DNA from: Rubrivivax gelatinosus
Lineage (GTDB): Bacteria; Pseudomonadota; Gammaproteobacteria; Burkholderiales; Burkholderiaceae_C
NCBI RefSeq assembly: GCF_004340905.1
Contig: NZ_SLXD01000005.1
Span: forward strand, 186,001 to 250,000
Length of the DNA: 64,000 bases
Direction of reading: 5' to 3'
Made by a program: the position numbers and the translations under genes. Below, piece after piece: positions 9,382 through 18,343 of the stretch; the first letter of the stretch is position 1; every line of letters begins with the position of its first letter. Below the pieces are notes generated by a model, which was not told the origin of the DNA, searched no databases, and saw only the letters and a list, made by a program, of their open reading frames with translations.

Positions 9382-10593
9382 TCAGAGCCCGGGGTCGGCG
9401 AACCAGACGCCGTCGGAGCACTCGGGCTTGCGGCAGGTCTTGTAGCGGCCGCTGTCGGAGACGTCGGGCACCAGGCGGTTGTAGTAGACGCGCGGGCCGG
9501 CATCGGTGATGAAGACCTCGGGGTCGGTGCGCGTGCGCAGCGGCTCGGTCGGCGTGATGCGCTTGAAGACCGGCGCCGTGGCGTCGATGTTGGAGACCCA
9601 GACCTCGGAGCGGAACTTGTTCGGCCGCACCGTCTGCGACATGAAGATGTAGGACTTGCCGTTCCAGGTGAAGGGCTCGGGCGAGTAGATCTTGTTGCCG
9701 CGCACCGCGCTCTGGCTGTAGACGGCCTTCCAGCTGCCCGAGACCTTGCGGTAGACACGCAGCTCGGTCTGGTCGACGAGCGTGAAGAACACCAGCTCGT
9801 GGCCGTACTCGGGCGCGCACCACATCCAGACCTCGTACTTCTGGCCCGCGTCGAAGGTCAGCTGCTGCGAGGTGTTGCTGTCGAAGTCGCGGTAGAAGAC
9901 CTGGTCGACGCCGTCGACGGTGACCGGATAGACGACGGCGCGCGAGCCGGCGATGTCCGGGCGCGAGCAGATCACGTGGCGCACCGGGTAGTTGGAGTCG
10001 GGGAAGTCCTCGATGCGGCGTTCGGTCGACGGCGCAAGCAGCTCGGCCCAGTAGTGGACCTCGCGGTTGTCGACGTAGCTGATGCGCGGCGAAGGATCGC
10101 CGGCGAGGTTGCTCCCGTACGGTGCCTTGCGCACCGCATCGGACAGGAAAGTGCTCGTCCAGGTGCCGTCGCCGTTGTCCCAGGCCAGCCCGATGCGCGA
10201 GTTGCCGTCGGTGTGGCGGCCGTTGTACTTGGTGTGCACCAGCACTTCGCCGGTGGCCGTCGGCACCCATTCGGGGCCGTTCTTGGTCTTCTGAGCGTCC
10301 TGGAAGGTCATCGAGTTGGCGTCGACGACGATGCCGCGGCCGTCGGCCGGGACGAACTTGCCGGTGGCGCGCTCGACGCCGGCGACCCACAGGTTGCCCA
10401 GCGTGTCGTTCCAGGCGATCTGGGCCCGCGACTGGCTGAACTCGTAGTCGATCAGCTCGGCCTCGGGCGAGGCCTGGGTCTCGTTCGGAGCCCAGGTCTG
10501 GGCCGGCGCGTTGGCGGACAGTGCGGCCAGCGCGGCGGCAGCGAGCGGCAGCCGCCAGCACAGCAGCGCGCGGGTCAGGACGGATGAGGGCAT
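9382..10593 (-). CDS. Exported TolB/PD40-like propeller protein, paralogue A
   Basis: 403 residues from ATG 10593. That start begins a signal peptide (RALLCWRLPLAAAALAALSANAPAQ); a longer frame upstream adds unrelated sequence. PD40/TolB-like blades are visible (NTSQQLTFDAGQKYE, CAPEYGHELVFFT, GKSYIFMSQ). The C-terminus (DPEVFITDAGPRVYYNRLVP ... DGVWFADPGL) closely parallels the divergent neighbour at 10832 (DPEYFITAKGPFIYYNRMVP ... DGVWYVDTGL), so the two are duplicated genes. A C-terminal Cys pair (TCRKPEC) is specific to this copy. Function unknown. Proximity to the synthase and the other propeller genes suggests a shared extracellular or periplasmic role. Confidence 0.78.
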   Translation of the reverse strand: MPSSVLTRALLCWRLPLAAAALAALSANAPAQTWAPNETQASPEAELIDYEFSQSRAQIAWNDTLGNLWVAGVERATGKFVPADGRGIVVDANSMTFQDAQKTKNGPEWVPTATGEVLVHTKYNGRHTDGNSRIGLAWDNGDGTWTSTFLSDAVRKAPYGSNLAGDPSPRISYVDNREVHYWAELLAPSTERRIEDFPDSNYPVRHVICSRPDIAGSRAVVYPVTVDGVDQVFYRDFDSNTSQQLTFDAGQKYEVWMWCAPEYGHELVFFTLVDQTELRVYRKVSGSWKAVYSQSAVRGNKIYSPEPFTWNGKSYIFMSQTVRPNKFRSEVWVSNIDATAPVFKRITPTEPLRTRTDPEVFITDAGPRVYYNRLVPDVSDSGRYKTCRKPECSDGVWFADPGL

Positions 10594-10831
10594 GGAACCT
10601 CGCGAAGAGTCGGACAGTGGGACAAGCCAAGCAAACCGAGGACCGGAATGCGTGTAACTGGACCTTAACGAGCCCCCGATTCGCGGGCAACGCTCGGCGG
10701 CGCGCCGGCACACGAACACGGGGTGCACGAGGCCGACGGGCTTTACATCCCGACCCCGCGAAACGAGGGGCAGCCCGCCATCACCGGTTCGGGGCTTGCT
10801 TGCTAGGATCATCCGAACCAATGGAGTCGCC

Positions 10832-12106
10832 ATGAACGACAAAAGCTCTCCCCGCCGTCCGCGTCAGGCGGGCGTCGCCGCAGCGCTGGGCGTCGCCTGC
10901 CTGGCCTTCGTGCCCGCGGCGCGTGCCGCCACCCTGCCCGAGGTCCAGGTGACCAAGGCCGCGATTCCCGACTTCGAGTTCGACTCGGCGCGCAACGGCA
11001 AGCTCTGCGCGAGCTGCAATGGCGGCCAGAGCAACTCGCTGTTCGCGTTCACAGCCGCCGACGGCAAGCTCTGGGTCGCGACGGTCGACTTCCAGACCGG
11101 CGCCTTCTACCCGCCCGACGGCCACGGCGTGCTCGTGGACACCGAGACCGCGCCGGTGGTCGACTTCGGCAACGGCCCGGAGTGGATGTCCGGTGCCTCG
11201 GGCTCGCGCATCGTCTACACGCGCTACAAGAGCGGCGCCACGCACAGCGAGAGCACGGCGCAGATCGGCATGGCGACGATGCTCAATGGCAGCTGGACGC
11301 CCTCGGTGCTGGCCAACTCCGCCGGCCGTGCGACGCCCGACGGGTCCAAGGACGACACCGACACCGACCCGCGCATCAACTACATCGCCGCGGACAAGAG
11401 CGCGCTCTTCTGGCGCAAGATGTCCAAGAGCTCGACCGAGGTCACGATGCCGATCTCGGATCTCACCGGCGGCAACTCCCGCCGCTGGGTCCCGGGCACG
11501 CGCAAGATCATCTTCCAGGGCCACGTCGCCACCGACCCGCGCCTCGTCGACCAGGTCTTCACCTACGACACCGACAGCGGCGCCGTCGAGCAGCTCACCT
11601 TCGACAAGGTCGGCAAGTACGGCGGCTTCATGTGGAAGGCGCCCGAGTACAACAACGAGTACGTCTTCTTCACGATGGCGGACTTCCGCCGCAAGATCCT
11701 CGTCTACCGCAAGGTCGCCGGCACCGACGGCGTCAAGCGCTGGACGGTGACCAAGACGATCACGCCGCCGACCCAGCTGCCCTTCTTCTGGTCGCCCGAG
11801 GTGTTCACGCACAACGGCCGCTCGTACATCTTCACCGTCGTCAGCCCGTCCAACAAGTTCTGGGACAAGGCCTACCCGACGCACCTGGCGATCACCGGCA
11901 TCGACCCGCTGAAGCAGAACTTCAAGATGCTGACGAACGACACGACCAAGCCGCGCGTGCGGCTGGACCCGGAGTACTTCATCACCGCCAAGGGCCCGTT
12001 CATCTACTACAACCGCATGGTGCCGGTGACGGACAAGTACCCGGAAGGTGTCAACGACGGCGTCTGGTACGTCGACACCGGACTCGGCGCGCCGGTCTCG
12101 AAGTAA
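10832..12106 (+). CDS. Exported TolB/PD40-like propeller protein, paralogue B
   Basis: 424 residues from ATG 10832. Arg-rich N-region and hydrophobic core (VAAALGVACLAFVPAARA) form a signal peptide. Blades include SGAVEQLTFDKVGKYGGFMW, APEYNNEYVFFT and NGRSYIFTVVS. It is a divergent paralogue of the gene at 9382-10593, sharing the GPEW motif, the QLTFD blade and the whole C-terminal PExFIT...YYNR...DGVW block. It has an early CASCNGGQ motif, absent in copy A, which could bind metal or heme-like ligands or form a disulfide. No enzymatic signature seen. The 238-bp gap to paralogue A must hold both promoters; I see no clear consensus there. Confidence 0.78.
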   Translation: MNDKSSPRRPRQAGVAAALGVACLAFVPAARAATLPEVQVTKAAIPDFEFDSARNGKLCASCNGGQSNSLFAFTAADGKLWVATVDFQTGAFYPPDGHGVLVDTETAPVVDFGNGPEWMSGASGSRIVYTRYKSGATHSESTAQIGMATMLNGSWTPSVLANSAGRATPDGSKDDTDTDPRINYIAADKSALFWRKMSKSSTEVTMPISDLTGGNSRRWVPGTRKIIFQGHVATDPRLVDQVFTYDTDSGAVEQLTFDKVGKYGGFMWKAPEYNNEYVFFTMADFRRKILVYRKVAGTDGVKRWTVTKTITPPTQLPFFWSPEVFTHNGRSYIFTVVSPSNKFWDKAYPTHLAITGIDPLKQNFKMLTNDTTKPRVRLDPEYFITAKGPFIYYNRMVPVTDKYPEGVNDGVWYVDTGLGAPVSK

Positions 12107-12120
12107 GGCCTGGGGCCGCT

Positions 12121-13662
12121 TCAGGCCAGACGGAAGCCCCCGACCAGCGTCGTCAGCTTGCGCGCCTGCTCGCGCAGGCTGGCGGCAGCGGCGGTCGATT
12201 CCTCGACCAGCGCCGCGTTCTGCTGCGTCGACTGCTCGATCTGCACGACCGCGACGTTGACGCCGCCGATGCCCTCGCTCTGCGCGGCCGTCGTCGCGCT
12301 GATCCCGTCGACGACCTCGCCGACACGCTGCACCGCGGCGACGATCTCGGCCATCGATCGCCCGGCGTCGCCGGCGCAGCGTGTGCCCGACGCCACCTCG
12401 CGGACCGAATCGTCGATCAGCGCCTTGATCTCGCGCGCGGCCTCGGCCGAGCGCTGCGCCAGCAGGCGCACCTCGCCGGCGACGACGGCAAAGCCGCGCC
12501 CCTGTTCGCCCGCACGCGCGGCCTCGACCGCCGCGTTGAGCGCCAGGATGTTGGTCTGGAAGGCGATGCCGTCGATCGTCGCGATGATCTCGGCCACGCG
12601 GCGGCTGCTGCGCTCGATCTCGGCCATCGAGCGCACGAGCTGGTCGACGACGCCGCCGCCGCTGCGCGCGACGTCGCCGGCTGAACGCGCCAGCGCATCG
12701 GCGTTGCGCGCCGACTCGGCGGTCTGACGCACCGTCTCGGTGAGCGTCTGCATCGTGCTGGCCGTGGCCTCGAGGCTCGAGGCGGTGCTCTCGGTGCGCG
12801 CGCTCAGGTCGGCGTTGCCGGCGGCGACCTCGCGGCTGGCGACCTCGATCGACTCGGCCACCTCGTGCACCTGGCCGACCAGCGAACGCAGCGCCTGCTG
12901 CATGTGGGCGATCTCCGCGCTCAGACGGTCGGTCTCGGCCTCGCCGGCAGCACGCGCGAGCGGCTGCGCCAGGTCGCCGTCGGCGATGCGCCGTGCCGCC
13001 GCCTGCAGCGTGGCCAGCGGCCGCGTGATGCCGCGCGTGAGCGTCCAGCCCATCGCGACCGCGGCGACGATGGCGACGATCGACACGACGATTGCCGTGG
13101 CGCGCAACTCCTCCATCGCGCTGACGGCCCGGGCCGAGATCTCGCGCTGGCGCTGCTGCTGGAAGGCCAGCATCTGCGCCGACACCTGGATGTACTCGGC
13201 CGTGACCTGCTGGAAACGCGCGCCCTCCTCGGCGACGCGTGCGCTGTCGTCGCCTGCAGCCAGCAGCGCCTTGCGCTGGTCGAGGTAACGCTGACGCACC
13301 CCGCCGAGCGCCTCGAGGCCGGCGCGCCCGCCCTCGGTGGTCTCAAGTTCGGTGTATCGCTTCTGGATCTCGCTCGTGCGCGCGGTGACGGCCTTCATGC
13401 GCTCGGCGAAGGTCCGCTCCAGCCCGGCGTCGCGCGTCAGGCCGATGGCCAGCGCCCGCTGCGAGTTGACCTGGATGTTCTGATGCCACTCGTGCGCCAG
13501 CGCCAGACGCTCCGCCTGGACGCCGACCAGCTCCTCGCTGGACCGCTCGGCTCGTGCGATCAGCGCGAGCACCGCGCCGAGCACCACCAGCATCAAGGCG
13601 ACGACGACGCCGAAGCCAAGAGCCATCCTGGCCCCGATGCGAAGACGCGAGAGCACCGACAT
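12121..13662 (-). CDS. Methyl-accepting chemotaxis protein
   Basis: 513 residues. Inner-membrane chemoreceptor: TM1 (about 11-36), a periplasmic four-helix-bundle-like ligand domain (about 37-188), TM2 (about 189-210), HAMP (about 211-265), and a cytoplasmic signalling domain with the hairpin tip [20 protein letters not shown] and [14 protein letters not shown]. It relays ligand binding to CheA/CheW; no such genes are nearby. The tip sequence is canonical, so it should be functional. There is no C-terminal CheR-binding pentapeptide (it ends GGFRLA). It converges on paralogue B with only 14 bp between stop codons. Confidence 0.95.
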   Translation of the reverse strand: MSVLSRLRIGARMALGFGVVVALMLVVLGAVLALIARAERSSEELVGVQAERLALAHEWHQNIQVNSQRALAIGLTRDAGLERTFAERMKAVTARTSEIQKRYTELETTEGGRAGLEALGGVRQRYLDQRKALLAAGDDSARVAEEGARFQQVTAEYIQVSAQMLAFQQQRQREISARAVSAMEELRATAIVVSIVAIVAAVAMGWTLTRGITRPLATLQAAARRIADGDLAQPLARAAGEAETDRLSAEIAHMQQALRSLVGQVHEVAESIEVASREVAAGNADLSARTESTASSLEATASTMQTLTETVRQTAESARNADALARSAGDVARSGGGVVDQLVRSMAEIERSSRRVAEIIATIDGIAFQTNILALNAAVEAARAGEQGRGFAVVAGEVRLLAQRSAEAAREIKALIDDSVREVASGTRCAGDAGRSMAEIVAAVQRVGEVVDGISATTAAQSEGIGGVNVAVVQIEQSTQQNAALVEESTAAAASLREQARKLTTLVGGFRLA

Positions 13663-13725
13663 TCCGACCCCAAAGGTGTAAAACTGACATCAAATGATAC
13701 CTATGACACTACCCAGGGTATGCGG

Positions 13726-13767
13726 AAAAATGCACGCGGCCCGGGAGCCGAAGCCGCCGGGCCGCGT
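13726..13767 (-). terminator. Intrinsic terminator closing the export operon
   Basis: On the minus strand an 11-bp perfect GC stem (CCGGGCCGCGT with ACGCGGCCCGG) is followed by GCATTTTT. It lies 39 nt after the stop of the HlyD-type gene and is a classical Rho-independent terminator. Confidence 0.75.
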
Positions 13768-13805
13768 CGTCCACCCCTCGGCGGGGCGGGGTCGGGTTCA
13801 GTCGA

Positions 13806-16292
13806 TCAAGGCAGCCACGACCAGACCTGGACGTTGACGAAGCGCACCACCGCCTGGCTGAAGGCCTGCCAGACCGGCATCGTGCCGGCGTCGACCTTGG
13901 CGTAGCCGGTCATGCCCGACTTCAGGTCACCGGCGCCGTTGTCGACGACGGCGACGACCTTGACGATGCGTCCGGTGGGCTTGACGCTGACGTTGCCGTC
14001 GATGCGGTCGACCTTGCCGACGAAGGTGCGGTCGTTGAACGCGTTCGGCCGTACGCGCACCGGCGCGCCGACCTTGACGTAGCCGATCTCGCCTTCGGGC
14101 ACGTCGATCTCGACCGTCATCGAGCCGACGGCCTCGACGGTGGCGAAGGGCGCGCCCTTGTCGAGCACACTGTTGAGACGGTCCTTCAGGTGCAGCGACA
14201 GGATGGTGCCGTCGAAGGGCATGGCCATCACGGTGCGGCCGGCGCGGCCCTCGAGCTCGGCGCGCTGCTGCACGAGCGACTGCAGCGTCGCCTCCTCGGC
14301 GGCGATGCGGTCCGGCGGCGTGCCGGCCTTGACCAGCGCCAGCGCGGCTTCGCGCTGCACGACTTCGCCGCGGTCGACCTCGGCTTCCTTGCGCGCGGTG
14401 TCCAGCTCCTCGAACGAGATCGTGCGTTCCTTGAACATGCGCTCCAGGCGCGGCACGCGTTCGCCGCTGAAGCGGGCGCGCTGGCGCGCGGTCTCCAGGT
14501 CGCTCTGCGCGACCGCGACCTCTTCCTTGCGCGGCCGCGACTTCAGCTCGGCCACCACCGCCCGCTGCGCGGCGATGCGCGCGTCGAAGGTCTGCAGCTG
14601 GGCCTTCATGTCGGTGCTGGCGACACGGGCGATGACCTTGCCCTTGGCGACGCTCTCGCCGCCGTCGAAGTTGACTTCCTCGACGATGCCGCCGACGTCG
14701 GTCGTGATGACCTGGCGCGCCGCGGGGAAGATCTCGAAGTCGCCGCCGGCGTCGTACGGGTAGGGCAGGAACAGCAGCAGGATGAAGGTGACGACGAGCG
14801 CACGCTTCATGTAGTACCAGGTGCGGCTCTTCGGCGCCTCGGCCTGCGCCTGCTCGGACGCCTCGGAGGGCAGCGCGCGCTTGCGCCAGCGTTCGAACTG
14901 CTGCGAACGTTCGTAGGCGCGCGTGATCAGCTGGAAGCGCCGCGTCGTGCGCACCGCGAGGAACACACCGAGCGCGACGACGACGATCAGCGCCGCGCCG
15001 CCCAGGCGCATCTCCTTGATCAGGAAGTGGCCGCTGACGTAGACGATCAGCAGCACCACCAGGTAGGCGTAGACGAAGCTGGCGAGCGCGAAGGTCGTCA
15101 GCAGCATCTGGCCACGCTCGGTGCTCGCACCGCCGCGCAGGCGGTCGAGGAAGGCGCGGTAGGCCTTGCCACGCAGCTGCGGCTCGTCGACGAAGGCGGC
15201 CAGCAGGTGGTAGCCGTTGCCCTTGACCAGCGGGTTGCCGCCCTCGACGAGCAGGTTCACCGCGCACAGGAAGGTCAGGCCCAGGCCGATGTTGGTCAGG
15301 CCCTCGTAGCGGCCGCGCGCGTTGTACCAGATGAGCACGCCGATGCTGAACAGCAGCACGCGCGTGAGCAGCGGGCCGGCGTGCATCCACATGCGCTCGC
15401 GACGCGACAGCTGCATCGTGTGCCGGATCGGCACCATGAAACGCGGGAAGAAGCCGAAGCGCAGGCCGATGCCCAGATCGCCCAGGCTGGCGCGGAACTT
15501 CTGCGCCACCAGCGACTGCGTCACGACGACGGCCAGGTTGATCGTCACCAGGCTGAACAGCGCGTGCACGGCCAGCGTCGTGGCGCTGCGCAGCGAGGTG
15601 ATGTCGCCCCACAGCAGCTGGAAGTTGCGCAGCACGAGGATCAGCGCCACCAGCGCGATCAGCGGCAGCAGGTAGATCGCGTACTTCAGTGGCTCGACGA
15701 TCGGCAGCAGCGTGGACGCCAGCGGCTGCATCGGGAAGAACTTGAACAGCTGGCGCGTCTGGCGCGGGTCCAGGCTGTCGGCCTCGTTGACGCCGGCCGG
15801 CAGCACCGCGTCCTCGGGCAGTTCGTCGGGCGCGCCGGGCGTCGGCCCGGGCGCGGGCGAGGCGCCCGGCGCGGTGCCGGCCTTGGGCGTCTGCGACGCC
15901 ATCTTGACCGCCAGCTCCTCGAAGGACTTGGGCTTGATCAGGCCCTGCTCGAGCGCGTAGCCCTGGCGCGTGAACGGCTTGAGCAGCGGATGTTTGGCAG
16001 CCTCGTCGTCGAGCAGCTTCTGGTCGGCCAGCTGGGCGAAGAAGCTCATCACCTCGTGTTCGGTGATCTCGCGGCCGAAGCGGTCGGCAAACACCGACAG
16101 CAGCTTGTCGGCGGTCTCGCAGCCGGGCAGCACCTCGAGGATGAAGAACTGCCACTGCTCGACGTCGTAGGTCTTGTCGGCGAGCTTGTCGCGCAGCACG
16201 TAGCTCGTCTTGTCGCCCCGGACGATGCGGAAGGCCTGGAGGCGGCGCGGCAGGTAGGCGGGCAGCGCCACCAGCTTGGTTTGATCACTCAT
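13806..16292 (-). CDS. PqqD-like / inactive M50-like membrane / HlyD fusion adaptor
   Basis: 828 residues from ATG 16292, whose ATGA overlaps the upstream stop. Residues about 8-90 resemble PqqD peptide-binding domains (PRRLQAFRIVRG, EHEVMSFFAQLADQKLL). A Pro/Ala linker follows (about 125-160), then six or seven membrane segments (about 185-520) like the M50 zinc-protease-associated domain. The M50 HExxH is not present (VHALFSLVTIN is the nearest match), and the usual NPLxKxDGY is NPLVKGNGYH, so the protease appears dead. The last 300 residues are a HlyD/RND adaptor with a split lipoyl domain (GGIVEEVNFDGGESVAKGKVI) and coiled coil. With the TolC partner just upstream it should form an envelope-spanning exporter. 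No ABC ATPase is encoded with it. Substrate unknown. Confidence 0.85.
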   Translation of the reverse strand: MSDQTKLVALPAYLPRRLQAFRIVRGDKTSYVLRDKLADKTYDVEQWQFFILEVLPGCETADKLLSVFADRFGREITEHEVMSFFAQLADQKLLDDEAAKHPLLKPFTRQGYALEQGLIKPKSFEELAVKMASQTPKAGTAPGASPAPGPTPGAPDELPEDAVLPAGVNEADSLDPRQTRQLFKFFPMQPLASTLLPIVEPLKYAIYLLPLIALVALILVLRNFQLLWGDITSLRSATTLAVHALFSLVTINLAVVVTQSLVAQKFRASLGDLGIGLRFGFFPRFMVPIRHTMQLSRRERMWMHAGPLLTRVLLFSIGVLIWYNARGRYEGLTNIGLGLTFLCAVNLLVEGGNPLVKGNGYHLLAAFVDEPQLRGKAYRAFLDRLRGGASTERGQMLLTTFALASFVYAYLVVLLIVYVSGHFLIKEMRLGGAALIVVVALGVFLAVRTTRRFQLITRAYERSQQFERWRKRALPSEASEQAQAEAPKSRTWYYMKRALVVTFILLLFLPYPYDAGGDFEIFPAARQVITTDVGGIVEEVNFDGGESVAKGKVIARVASTDMKAQLQTFDARIAAQRAVVAELKSRPRKEEVAVAQSDLETARQRARFSGERVPRLERMFKERTISFEELDTARKEAEVDRGEVVQREAALALVKAGTPPDRIAAEEATLQSLVQQRAELEGRAGRTVMAMPFDGTILSLHLKDRLNSVLDKGAPFATVEAVGSMTVEIDVPEGEIGYVKVGAPVRVRPNAFNDRTFVGKVDRIDGNVSVKPTGRIVKVVAVVDNGAGDLKSGMTGYAKVDAGTMPVWQAFSQAVVRFVNVQVWSWLP

Positions 16293-17755
16293 CGGGAGGT
16301 CGTCGTCGATTGGGCGGTGGAAGCGGTGACGGCAGGCAGCGACCAGCCGCCGCCCAGCGCCTTGTAGAGGGAGACGAAGGCGTCGGCGCGCGCGTAGCGG
16401 GTCTGGTTCTGCAGCTGCAGCCCCGAGGCCAGCGAACGTTCGGCGTCCAGCACCTGGAAGTAGTCGTCGCGGCCCAGGTCGTAGCGCCGCTGCGCCACCT
16501 CGCGCTGGCGCTCCAGCACGGCGATGTTCTCGTCGCGCAGCGCCATCTGCGTCTCGATCTTCTGGCGGCCGACGAGCGCGTCCTGCACCTCGTGCAGCGC
16601 GGTCTGGACCGACTTCAGGAACTCGATGGCGGCCTGGCGCTGCAGCGCCTCGGCCTCGCGCACCTGGCCGGTGAGCCGGCCGCCGGTGAAGATCGGGCCG
16701 AAGAAGGTCAGGCCGAAGCTGCCGAAGTTGGAGGTCAGCTGGTCGAGCTTGCCGAGTTCGCTGCTGGCGAAGCCCGAGCTGCTGGTCAGGCCGATCGTCG
16801 GATAGAACTGCGCCTTGGCGACGCCGATGCGGGCGTTGGCCGAGATCAGCTCCTGCTCGCGCTGGCGCACGTCGGGGCGCTGGGCGAGCAGGTCCGCCGG
16901 CAGGCCGGCGGGCACCACCGGCAGCTTCAGCGCCTGCAGCGAACCGCGCGGCAGCGCCCCCGGGTTGCGCCCGGCGAGCGCGCCGAGCGCGTTCTCCAGC
17001 GCCGCGATCTCGGCCTCCTTGGCCGGGATCTCGGCGGAGCGCTGCTGCCACTGCGAACGTGCGTGCAGCACCGGCAGCTCCGAGCTGCCGCCGTTGTCCC
17101 AGCGCGATTGCGCCAGCGCCAGCGCATCGGCCTCGACCTTCACGCTGCGCTGGAGCAGTTCGAGTTCGCGGTCCAGCGACAGCAGGCGCAGGTAACCGGC
17201 GGCGGCCTTGGCGACCATCGCCATCTCCAGCGCACGGCGGCCTTCCTGGCCGGCCATCAGGTTGGCGAACGCGGACTCGTCGGCGCGACGGAGCTTGCCC
17301 CAGAGGTCGAGCTCCCAGCGGATCGCGCCGGAGACGGTGTAGTTGTTGTCCACCGGCTCGGTGCCGCGGTTGAGCGGCGACTGGCGGTTCTCGCTCAGCG
17401 TGTCGCGCGTGCGCTGGCCTTCGTAGCCGACCTGCGGCAGGCCTTCCGAGCGGCTGACCTGCAGGAAGGCGTCGAGCTGCTCGACCCGGTGCGCGGCGAT
17501 GCGCAGGTCGGGGTTGTTCGCCAGCACGTCGTGCACCAGCGTGTCCAGGTTGGGGTCGCCGAAGGCCGACCACCAGGCGGTGTCCAGCGCCTCGTGCGCG
17601 GCGGCCTGCGGCGCGGACGCGGCCTCGGCGTAGCGCGCCGGCAGCTCGGTTTCAGGACGGCGGTAATCGGGGCCGGTGGTGCAGCCGGCCAGCAGCGCGG
17701 CAAGCGCGACGGCCGCGAGCGCGCCGGGCGGATGAAGAGGACGGAGGTCGGGCAT
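16289..17755 (-). CDS. TolC/NodT-family outer-membrane efflux lipoprotein
   Basis: 488 residues from ATG 17755. N-terminal lipobox LAALLAGC (Cys about 23) marks an outer-membrane lipoprotein. Two OEP repeats are visible, with the family landmarks TAWWSAFGDPNLDTLV, WELDLWGKLRRADESA, RPDVRQREQELISANARIGVAKAQFYPTI (in part), FTGGRL and ALGGGW at the end. It forms the trimeric outer-membrane channel for the adaptor encoded immediately downstream, with a 4-bp ATGA overlap implying translational coupling. The ALGGGW C-terminus is typical of NodT/OprM-type RND channels rather than type I secretion TolC. Confidence 0.93.
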   Translation of the reverse strand: MPDLRPLHPPGALAAVALAALLAGCTTGPDYRRPETELPARYAEAASAPQAAAHEALDTAWWSAFGDPNLDTLVHDVLANNPDLRIAAHRVEQLDAFLQVSRSEGLPQVGYEGQRTRDTLSENRQSPLNRGTEPVDNNYTVSGAIRWELDLWGKLRRADESAFANLMAGQEGRRALEMAMVAKAAAGYLRLLSLDRELELLQRSVKVEADALALAQSRWDNGGSSELPVLHARSQWQQRSAEIPAKEAEIAALENALGALAGRNPGALPRGSLQALKLPVVPAGLPADLLAQRPDVRQREQELISANARIGVAKAQFYPTIGLTSSSGFASSELGKLDQLTSNFGSFGLTFFGPIFTGGRLTGQVREAEALQRQAAIEFLKSVQTALHEVQDALVGRQKIETQMALRDENIAVLERQREVAQRRYDLGRDDYFQVLDAERSLASGLQLQNQTRYARADAFVSLYKALGGGWSLPAVTASTAQSTTTSR

Positions 17756-17768
17756 GGGGTCGGGATCT

Positions 17769-18182
17769 CTACTCGCGCTCGGTGCGCTCCAGGACGTCGA
17801 GCGCCAGCGCCTCGATCTCGCGCACGCGCAGCAGCCGCGTCTGCAGCTCCAGCAGCATCGCCTCGAACCAGCGGACCTGGTACTCGAGCTGGCGGCGCTC
17901 GTCGATGATGTCCTCGATCGGCGCGTTCGCCGGCGGCTGGCCGTGCTCGTCGAAGAGGATCTTGATGGACTCGGCGACCTGGCGGTTGCCGTTGATGTAG
18001 TGGACCTGCTTCTCGACGAACTTCTTCGCCTTGCGGGCCTTGAACTCGCGCAGCAGCGCGTCGCGCAGGCCACGCTGTGCCGGCGACAGCCGGCTCAGGT
18101 CGGGGTGGGTCGTGACCGGCTTGCCGTCGATCGGGCCGAGCTTGGGGCGCTGGCCCAGCGGGGGGGTGTCGGAATCACTCAT
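17769..18182 (-). CDS. Small coiled-coil protein of unknown function
   Basis: 137 residues from ATG 18182 (MSDSDTPPLG). No signal peptide or membrane segment, so presumably cytoplasmic. Rich in Arg, Lys and Glu with long predicted helices (ALLREFKARKAKKFVEKQ; IIDERRQLEYQVRWFEAMLLE) that look like a coiled coil. It ends 13 bp before the outer-membrane lipoprotein start and is probably cotranscribed with it. A role as an assembly factor for the export complex or as a partner of the sulfotransferase is inference. I do not recognise the family. Confidence 0.65.
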   Translation of the reverse strand: MSDSDTPPLGQRPKLGPIDGKPVTTHPDLSRLSPAQRGLRDALLREFKARKAKKFVEKQVHYINGNRQVAESIKILFDEHGQPPANAPIEDIIDERRQLEYQVRWFEAMLLELQTRLLRVREIEALALDVLERTERE

Positions 18183-18246
18183 GTCAGAAACGTGTTGGCC
18201 CAGTTGCGGGGCCAGGCAGCGAACCGCACTCGACCCGCAGGCCCAT

Positions 18247-18336
18247 GCGATCAAGCTTCCCGCCGCGGATCCGGCTCTGCCGGTCCGCCGGCGGACGGCC
18301 CCCTCGGGGGGTAGCGAGCGAAAGCGAGCTTGGGGG
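18247..18336 (+). repeat. GC-rich intergenic repeat, copy 1
   Basis: About 90 bp beginning GCGATCAAGC, containing GCGGATCCGGCTCTGCCGG and CCCCCTCGGGGGG, and ending AGCTTGGGGG. The same blocks occur in inverted orientation at 23485-23571. It lies between the sulfotransferase and the coiled-coil gene. Likely a dispersed REP/BIME-like element; similar GC-rich elements are, from memory, common in relatives. Confidence 0.6.
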
Positions 18337-18343
18337 CCTCATG

